NCBI RefSeq assembly: GCF_003813775.1
Contig: NZ_RPDH01000003.1
Location: 744,001 to 808,000 of the forward strand
Source of the DNA: Chitinophaga lutea
GTDB taxonomy: Bacteria > Bacteroidota > Bacteroidia > Chitinophagales > Chitinophagaceae
DNA length: 64,000 bases
Reading direction: 5' to 3'
Made by a program: the position numbers and the translations under genes
The notes under the pieces: model-generated
Databases searched by the model: none
Told to the model about the DNA's origin: nothing
What the model saw: only the letters and a program-made list of their open reading frames with translations
Part shown: one piece after another, positions 59,426-64,000 of the stretch
Layout of the letters: every line of letters begins with the position of its first letter
Numbering within the stretch: the stretch's first letter is position 1

Positions 59426-61117
59426 ATGAAAAAGATACAATCCTACATACTCCTCGCTTTTGCAGGCATCGCGGTGACCTCCGGCTGTACGAAGCTCAAC
59501 GAAGAGGTGCTCGACGAAATACTGATCACGCAGCAGACGGAAAAAGAAGTGGCGGAAGGGGTGACCTCGGCCGCTTACGCGAAGCTGCCGGACATCTGGC
59601 AGCACACCACCTATTTCGCGCTGCAGGAAATCTCCACGGATGAAGCCATTCTTCCGTACCGTGGCGGTACGGACTGGGGTGATAACGGGATTTATTTGTC
59701 CCTGCACCGGCACGAAACCACCAGCACCGATCCGAATGTGCGCAATACCTGGAATCACATCTTCCAGGGAATTTCGAGGGCATTCACCGCTATGGAAGCG
59801 TTAAAGACCAATAAGGACCCGAATGCGCCCCTCTTCCTGGCGGAGGCGAGGGGGATCGCGGCGTATTATTCCATGCTTTCCTTCGACCTGTTCGGCCTGG
59901 TGTTCGTGAAAGAGGATGCGGAAAAAACATCCAAAATACTGCGCGGCACCGAAGCGCTGGAATACATCAAATCCGAACTGCTGGCTATTGAGCCCGTTGT
60001 GGAAAGCACCACGGGCCCGGGCCGCATCACCAAGGGCGCCGTTTGGGGCCTGCTGGCGCGCCTGTATCTCAACGCCGCCGTGTACCGCGACCGGTATGCC
60101 GCCACTTTCGACTTCAAGAAGGAAGATATGGACAAGGTGGTGGAGTATTGCGACAAGATCATCTCCAGCGGCCAGTACAGCCTTTCTCCCGAATATTTCG
60201 CCCTCTTCGACGATGCGAACCATACCAACAAGGAACTGATCTTCGCGGTAGACCAGCGCGCGGATCTGAACGGGCATAACCGTATGGCGTATTTTTCCCT
60301 GTCCGGCGACATGTTCCCGCTGCCCGCCTATACCGGCGCCAACGGCACCGACGGGCCGGCCATTACGCCCGACTTTTACCGCGCCTGGGCCAATTCCACC
60401 GCACCGCTGGACCCTGCACAGGCAGACGGCCGCTTCTTCAAGCAGAACCTCTCCATTTACACCAATCCCAACGATTCCTGTGTGGAAGCGTCCAAGTTCA
60501 ACATCAACCGCGGCATCCTCCGCGGCCAGCAATACGGCCTTGTCCGCCAGGGCGGGGTGTTCCTGAAATGCGATAACGGGTTTATGAAATTGCGGAAGCT
60601 GGTGCACGATACCCGCAGCAAACCGACGCTGCTTGTTGACTTCACCGAGCAGGTAGACTTCACCGTGCCCGGCAGCAACTATAATTCAGGCTACCGCGTG
60701 TCCAAATACGAATTCAGCAAAACCTCCGTGAGCGGCCGTAACTTCGGGGAGCACGACATCGTGATCCTCCGTTTGGCGGATGCTTACCTGATGCGCGCCG
60801 AGGCCAAACTCAGAAGAGGTGATGCCGCCGCTACCGCGCTGGCGGATGTGAACACGGTAAGGGCCTCCAGGACCGCACGCATCGTGCCCGCGCCGCTCAC
60901 CACCATCAACCTCGATCTGCTGCTGCGCGAAAGAGGGTTTGAATTCTACTGGGAATCGCAGCGCCGCACCGATATGATCCGTTTCGGTAAATACGAAGGC
61001 ACCTGGACGGAAAAGAACAACACCGATAAACAGAAAAGGATCTTCCCGATCCCCCAAAGCCAGATCGATGGCTCCAGCATTCTGCCGGGTTACCTGGTAC
61101 AGAATCCCGGTTATTAG
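59426..61117 (+). CDS. SusD/RagB-family lipoprotein
   Basis: A 563-residue surface lipoprotein partner of the SusC protein upstream. The signal MKKIQSYILLAFAGIAVTSGC has a lipobox ending in Cys21. SusD features include the N-terminal VTSAAYAKLPDIWQ and YYSMLSFDLFGLVFVKEDAE, GAVWGLLARLYLNAAVY, and the C-terminal DIVILRLADAYLMRAEAKLR and LLLRERGFEFYWESQRRTDM-IRF block typical of the SusD/RagB C-terminal domain. It differs from the SusD_like_2 protein at 39.8 kb, so the two systems are of separate subfamilies. Tandem terminators end the operon. Confidence 0.96.
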   Translation: MKKIQSYILLAFAGIAVTSGCTKLNEEVLDEILITQQTEKEVAEGVTSAAYAKLPDIWQHTTYFALQEISTDEAILPYRGGTDWGDNGIYLSLHRHETTSTDPNVRNTWNHIFQGISRAFTAMEALKTNKDPNAPLFLAEARGIAAYYSMLSFDLFGLVFVKEDAEKTSKILRGTEALEYIKSELLAIEPVVESTTGPGRITKGAVWGLLARLYLNAAVYRDRYAATFDFKKEDMDKVVEYCDKIISSGQYSLSPEYFALFDDANHTNKELIFAVDQRADLNGHNRMAYFSLSGDMFPLPAYTGANGTDGPAITPDFYRAWANSTAPLDPAQADGRFFKQNLSIYTNPNDSCVEASKFNINRGILRGQQYGLVRQGGVFLKCDNGFMKLRKLVHDTRSKPTLLVDFTEQVDFTVPGSNYNSGYRVSKYEFSKTSVSGRNFGEHDIVILRLADAYLMRAEAKLRRGDAAATALADVNTVRASRTARIVPAPLTTINLDLLLRERGFEFYWESQRRTDMIRFGKYEGTWTEKNNTDKQKRIFPIPQSQIDGSSILPGYLVQNPGY

Positions 61118-61142
61118 TCTACAGGTCGGTTGAAAAACAGTA

Positions 61143-61180
61143 AACGTGCAGCTGCATCCCGCGGCTGCACGTTTTTTTTG
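61143..61180 (+). terminator. SusC/SusD operon terminator 1
   Basis: CGTGCAGC and GCTGCACG form an 8-bp stem followed by TTTTTTTT. Confidence 0.85.
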
Positions 61181-61182
61181 AT

Positions 61183-61215
61183 GCGCGCCACTGCCGGTTC
61201 GGGCGCGCCTTTTTT
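61183..61215 (+). terminator. SusC/SusD operon terminator 2
   Basis: GCGCGCC and GGCGCGC form a second stem directly behind the first terminator, followed by TTTTTT. Confidence 0.7.
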
Positions 61216-61216
61216 G

Positions 61217-61651
61217 TTATCCTATTTTTATTTCCTTGGTCGCTTTCGTTTGTTGTTCGCTTTTCGGAATCGTGAGTTTTAATACGCCGTCCGTATAGCT
61301 GGCCTTGATCTCTCCGTCTTTCGTATTGTCCGGCAGCTGGAAAGAACGGGTGAAGGCGTTGTAGCTGTATTCCCGGCGGCTGTATTGTTTGCCGTTGTCG
61401 GTCGATTCCTGTTGGGTTTCCGCGCTGATGGTCAGCGTATCATCTTCCACGTTTACTTTGAAGTCTTCTTTTTTAAAACCCGGCGCCACCACGTCGAGCT
61501 GGTAGCTTTTTTCATCTTCCGAAATATTTACGGCCGGCAATTGGGTACGCTTGGAAGAAAAATCAGGGAAGAAACTCTCCAGGTTCAGGAAGTCACGCCA
61601 CGGGTCGTTGGCCGGGAATGACCTGTTCCGTCTTGCAAGGTTTGTGTTCAT
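61217..61651 (-). CDS. Hsp20 small heat-shock protein
   Basis: A 144-residue alpha-crystallin-domain chaperone that holds unfolding proteins in large oligomers. The domain runs from LPAVNISEDEKSYQLDVVAP to ASYTDGVLKLTIPKSE, with FKKEDFKVNVEDDTLTISAE in the middle. The C-terminal I-x-I-type anchor is seen as KEIKIG. ATG 61651 (MNTNLARRNRSF) is used; the upstream extension to 61792 overlaps the next gene and is unlike the family. It is transcribed toward the SusC/SusD terminators. Confidence 0.95.
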   Translation of the reverse strand: MNTNLARRNRSFPANDPWRDFLNLESFFPDFSSKRTQLPAVNISEDEKSYQLDVVAPGFKKEDFKVNVEDDTLTISAETQQESTDNGKQYSRREYSYNAFTRSFQLPDNTKDGEIKASYTDGVLKLTIPKSEQQTKATKEIKIG

Positions 61652-61761
61652 GGTAGTAATTTTTGTTCCGGGGAAAAACGCACAAAATGTGTTCCTGACC
61701 GCGCCTCCCGCGCTGCCGCGGGGATGTGCCCGGGCAGGTGCGGAAATTCGTCCACACAGTG

Positions 61762-62571
61762 TTACTGCTGTTTCCACCGGCGGTGCGTCCACAGCCAGTA
61801 CTGCGGGTTTTCGCGGATGTCTTCTTCCAGGTATTCCGTGAATTTGTGCGTGATTTCATAAGGTAGTGAAACAGCGGGGGCATCGCAGATCAGGCGAAAC
61901 GAGATTTCCCAGTCTGCGGGCCCCGCTGTTTTTTTGACCGATGCATAAACCACGGTTGCACCGGTCGTTTTGGCCAGCCTTTCCGCGCCGGTGATGACGC
62001 GGGTGGGCTGGTGCAGGAAACGGACCGTATGCGCCTCATTGGGCGGAAACTGGTCAGACACAAGAATGTAGGCGCCCGCCTGCGCTTTTTTCGTGAGCAT
62101 ATGCCTGCCCACCTTGTGCATGGGCAGCAGGCGGAGCCCGAACCGGGACCGCAGCCTTTGCATCACCCGGTTGAAAAAAGCGTTGGAGAGGGGTTTGTAT
62201 ACGGCGTAGAGGTTAAAGTTGAAATAACGCGGCAGAATGTTCAGGCTCTCCCAGTTGCCGTAATGCCCCAGCATGATGATGATGTTCTGCCCCTTCGCAT
62301 GGAATTGCTCCAGCAGTTCCGGGTTTTTGACCCTGACCCGGTTTTTCATCTTCCGTTCCGATACGAAAAACATCATGCCCATTTCAAGGAATATCCGGCA
62401 GAAGTGGCGGTAGAAGCCGGCCGCCACCTGGCTGATGTCTGCATACGATCTTTCGGGAAACGAGCGGGAGAGGTTTTGCAGCACCACCGCATAGCGGTAG
62501 CGCAGAATTTTATATAACACAAAGTAAAGCATGGCATATATGTTAAAGGAACGCGAAATTACCCGCGACAT
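61762..62571 (-). CDS. LpxL/HtrB-type acyltransferase, short N-terminus
   Basis: A 269-residue membrane-associated acyltransferase of the lipid A late-acylation family. The catalytic motif is IIMLGHYGNWESLN (His-x4-Glu); YAVYKPLSNAFFNRVMQRLR, YILVSDQFPPNEAHTVRFLH and FRLICDAP are other family blocks. The N-terminal part before VVLQNLSRSFPERSYADI is only about 28 residues, shorter than usual, and the frame closes by a stop about 16 codons upstream, so the membrane anchor may be reduced. Likely adds a secondary acyl chain to lipid A or an aminolipid. Confidence 0.88.
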   Translation of the reverse strand: MSRVISRSFNIYAMLYFVLYKILRYRYAVVLQNLSRSFPERSYADISQVAAGFYRHFCRIFLEMGMMFFVSERKMKNRVRVKNPELLEQFHAKGQNIIIMLGHYGNWESLNILPRYFNFNLYAVYKPLSNAFFNRVMQRLRSRFGLRLLPMHKVGRHMLTKKAQAGAYILVSDQFPPNEAHTVRFLHQPTRVITGAERLAKTTGATVVYASVKKTAGPADWEISFRLICDAPAVSLPYEITHKFTEYLEEDIRENPQYWLWTHRRWKQQ

Positions 62572-62695
62572 AGGGGGAATGTCCCTGAATGCCGTTATGT
62601 TGATGACGCGCTGCTGCTATTTTGTACAAAGAGACGACAATCCGGCGGCAGCGGGTTGCAGAAAACGGATTAAAACTTGTGTAAAACGGATTTTT

Positions 62696-63322
62696 ATGGA
62701 TACAGCGTACAGGAAAGGCAGGAATGAAGGGTTATATGCCGGCAGCGATGCGATACAGGCGCAAGCGGCCCATGCGGGACCGCTTATGGGACAAATGGCC
62801 AGGGGGGTGGAAGGCAGGCCGTACGAGGAAAAAGAAAACCTGCCGGTTACGCCGCGTATGCAAACGCTGATCGACGAGATGCTGCAGTTTCGCAACGATG
62901 GCGGGTGGCAGCATCTCTACCTGCAGGCCAAAACACTGGAACTGCTGGCACTACAGTGCCAGCAGTTGGAAAACACAGCAAACAAACCCCGTGGCCTGCG
63001 GCCTGATGAGATCGGAAAAGTGCACCAGGCCCGCGAAGCCTTGCTGTGCGATATCCAGCATCCTCCGTCACTAACGGCGCTTGCACGAATCGCGGGACTG
63101 AATGAATACAAACTGAAGACCGGGTTTAAGGAAGTGTTCGGGAATACCGTTTTCGGTTACCTGAAAAACTACCGGCTGACGCTGGCCCGGCAACTCCTGC
63201 TGGGCGGCGGAAAAACGGCTACGGAAGTAGCGTACGAGACTGGTTATAGTACTTTGCAACATTTCAGTAACGAGTTTAAAAAGAAGTTTGGAATAAGCCC
63301 GGGCAAGCTGGGCGGAAAATAA
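62696..63322 (+). CDS. Short AraC-family regulator (PchR-like C-terminal half)
   Basis: A 208-residue DNA-binding protein. The AraC double helix-turn-helix is at the end (SLTALARIAGLNEYKLKTGF, KNYRLTLARQLLLGGGKTAT, EVAYETGYSTLQHFSNEFKK). The segment LYLQAKTLELLALQCQQLEN is the linker seen in PchR-like regulators of siderophore receptors. The N-terminal sensing half of those proteins is missing; residues 1-60 are unlike it. ATG 62696 is used because the open frame to 62531 overlaps the divergent acyltransferase gene and looks non-native. It may be a constitutive or truncated regulator. Confidence 0.85.
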   Translation: MDTAYRKGRNEGLYAGSDAIQAQAAHAGPLMGQMARGVEGRPYEEKENLPVTPRMQTLIDEMLQFRNDGGWQHLYLQAKTLELLALQCQQLENTANKPRGLRPDEIGKVHQAREALLCDIQHPPSLTALARIAGLNEYKLKTGFKEVFGNTVFGYLKNYRLTLARQLLLGGGKTATEVAYETGYSTLQHFSNEFKKKFGISPGKLGGK

Positions 63323-63342
63323 AGTCAGTTCGAATCCGGAAA

Positions 63343-63469
63343 AAAACAGGTACACCCGCTATTGAAACTTAAGGACCAGTATAAGGATAAACAGGGTTTC
63401 ACAGGGATAGGGAGGTACAATATAGGTGTATATTTCGCGACTATTAAAAAATCGGGGTGTACCTGTTTT
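63343..63469. repeat. 127-bp element with 15-bp inverted ends
   Basis: AAAACAGGTACACCC at 63343-63357 and its exact reverse complement at 63455-63469 enclose about 97 bases of AT-rich non-coding sequence. No clear target duplication is seen outside the ends. It may be a small non-autonomous transposon relic or a pair of regulator sites. Confidence 0.6.
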
Positions 63470-63543
63470 GAGTTTTCATACTACCATAGGCAGATTGTTT
63501 AGGTGAATAATCGATGTTCGGATTGTAGGTTTTTCATAGGTAA

Positions 63544-64000
63544 CTATTTGGCGACGGCGAGCTCCTGCGTCCAGAAATTGGCCACTTTGCCCACGGCGGT
63601 TTCTTTAATGTCTGCGTTCATCATGGAGAGGCAGTGCGTTTCGCTGCCCATCCAGCCCTCGATCACGGTTTTCTCCGTCAACACGCCCAGCGCCAGGTTT
63701 TCGCGGTACATTTTGTAGTAGTATCCCATTTTTTTGATCCGGTCGCCGGCAGTGCTGCCGTTTTTGCCGGTATGGCTCATGTAGCTGCTGTCGCGCATCT
63801 CCTTGCTGTGCAGCCAGGCCGCTTTTTCCAGCCTTTCGTTCCAGGTAAGGGGCGGTACGGGCGGCATGTAAGTTTTACCGCAATTGCAACCTTTCGCACG
63901 CACTGCGTTGATCATTTCCAGCAGCAGGTCTTTATTGATATTATTATCGAATGCGAATACGGAATCGGGCGCCGCAGCAGCGATGGCTGTGGCTTTCGGA
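63544..64000 (-). CDS. CAP-domain (SCP/PR-1) protein, 5' end outside window
   Basis: The minus-strand frame is open to the window edge. The visible part is one CAP domain: LLLEMINAVRAKGCNCG, PPLTWNERLEKAAWLHSKEM, MSHTGKNGSTAGDRIKKMGY, RENLALGVLTEKTVIEGWMG and THCLSMMNADIKETAVGK. His residues in MSHTG and ETHC are the conserved cavity pair. The part before the domain (ATAIAAAAPDSVFAFDNN) looks like a mature N-terminus behind a signal peptide that lies outside. YkwD-like bacterial CAP proteins are extracellular; their role is poorly known. Confidence 0.88.
   Translation of the reverse strand, partial: PKATAIAAAAPDSVFAFDNNINKDLLLEMINAVRAKGCNCGKTYMPPVPPLTWNERLEKAAWLHSKEMRDSSYMSHTGKNGSTAGDRIKKMGYYYKMYRENLALGVLTEKTVIEGWMGSETHCLSMMNADIKETAVGKVANFWTQELAVAK

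Overview
The window looks like a chromosomal piece of a Bacteroidota genome, most likely a Chitinophaga-like member of the Chitinophagaceae (inference). It carries two SusC/SusD outer-membrane uptake pairs, several sulfatases, a two-component sensor with a Reg_prop/Y_Y_Y periplasmic region, and DUF4199 and DUF1835 proteins. Several transcription starts have the Bacteroidota -7 element TAnnTTTG, and Shine-Dalgarno sequences are weak or absent. Base composition is GC-rich, apart from two visibly AT-rich genes (8553-9605 and 36187-36606).

Layout. 1-4981: three adjacent sulfatase genes (the first cut by the window edge) and an exported formylglycine-generating enzyme that could activate them. 5.1-7.1 kb: a small membrane protein, an unusual tRNA-Cys and a sterol-desaturase-type hydroxylase with a clear promoter and operator-like palindrome. 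7.2-9.6 kb: a cassette of three secreted proteins, the last one AT-rich. 9.7-17.4 kb: GH31 alpha-glucosidase, an Asp-box propeller protein, and a split sensor kinase/NarL-type regulator pair. 17.4-23.4 kb: a Planctomycete-type operon (PSD1 cytochrome, DUF1501 protein, membrane cytochrome with LRR and lectin-like parts). 23.7-24.0 kb: two tandem one-helix microproteins not covered by the larger gene models. 24.5-30.2 kb: parE, DUF1835, cupin and parC in one run, followed by a duplicated terminator. 30.4-35.8 kb: an operon read leftward, headed by a dihydroorotase homologue that has lost nearly all metal ligands, then DUF4199, two glycosyltransferases, a secreted protein and a YdeI-like protein. 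36.0 kb: tRNA-Pro(GGG).

36.9-39.6 kb: ABM monooxygenase and HxlR regulator, an arginase-family enzyme, and the SRAP DNA-protein crosslink protein. 39.8-46.1 kb: a SusD/SusC pair with two near-identical palindromic operators upstream of susC and a LacI-type regulator beside it. 46.5-55.7 kb: mixed housekeeping and hypothetical genes (YegP, TIMP-like secreted protein, class IV aminotransferase, P1 peptidase, bestrophin, alpha/beta hydrolase, rhodanese, J-domain protein, RDD protein, TylF-type methyltransferase), interrupted by several non-coding repeat arrays. 56.4-61.1 kb: a second SusC/SusD pair. 61.2-64.0 kb: Hsp20, a lipid A-type acyltransferase, a short AraC regulator, a 127-bp element with inverted ends, and a CAP-domain protein cut by the window edge.

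The most unusual material is the set of non-coding repeats: a 67-bp tandem array at 55.7 kb, a 28-bp-arm hairpin built from a repeated nonamer at 53.8 kb, and three places (parC, the alpha/beta hydrolase, the LacI gene) where the 3' end of a gene is copied locally. The PSD1/DUF1501 operon, the non-catalytic dihydroorotase and the paired LacI operators are the best candidates for poorly described biology. All functional statements rest on sequence motifs read by eye; no database search was run.
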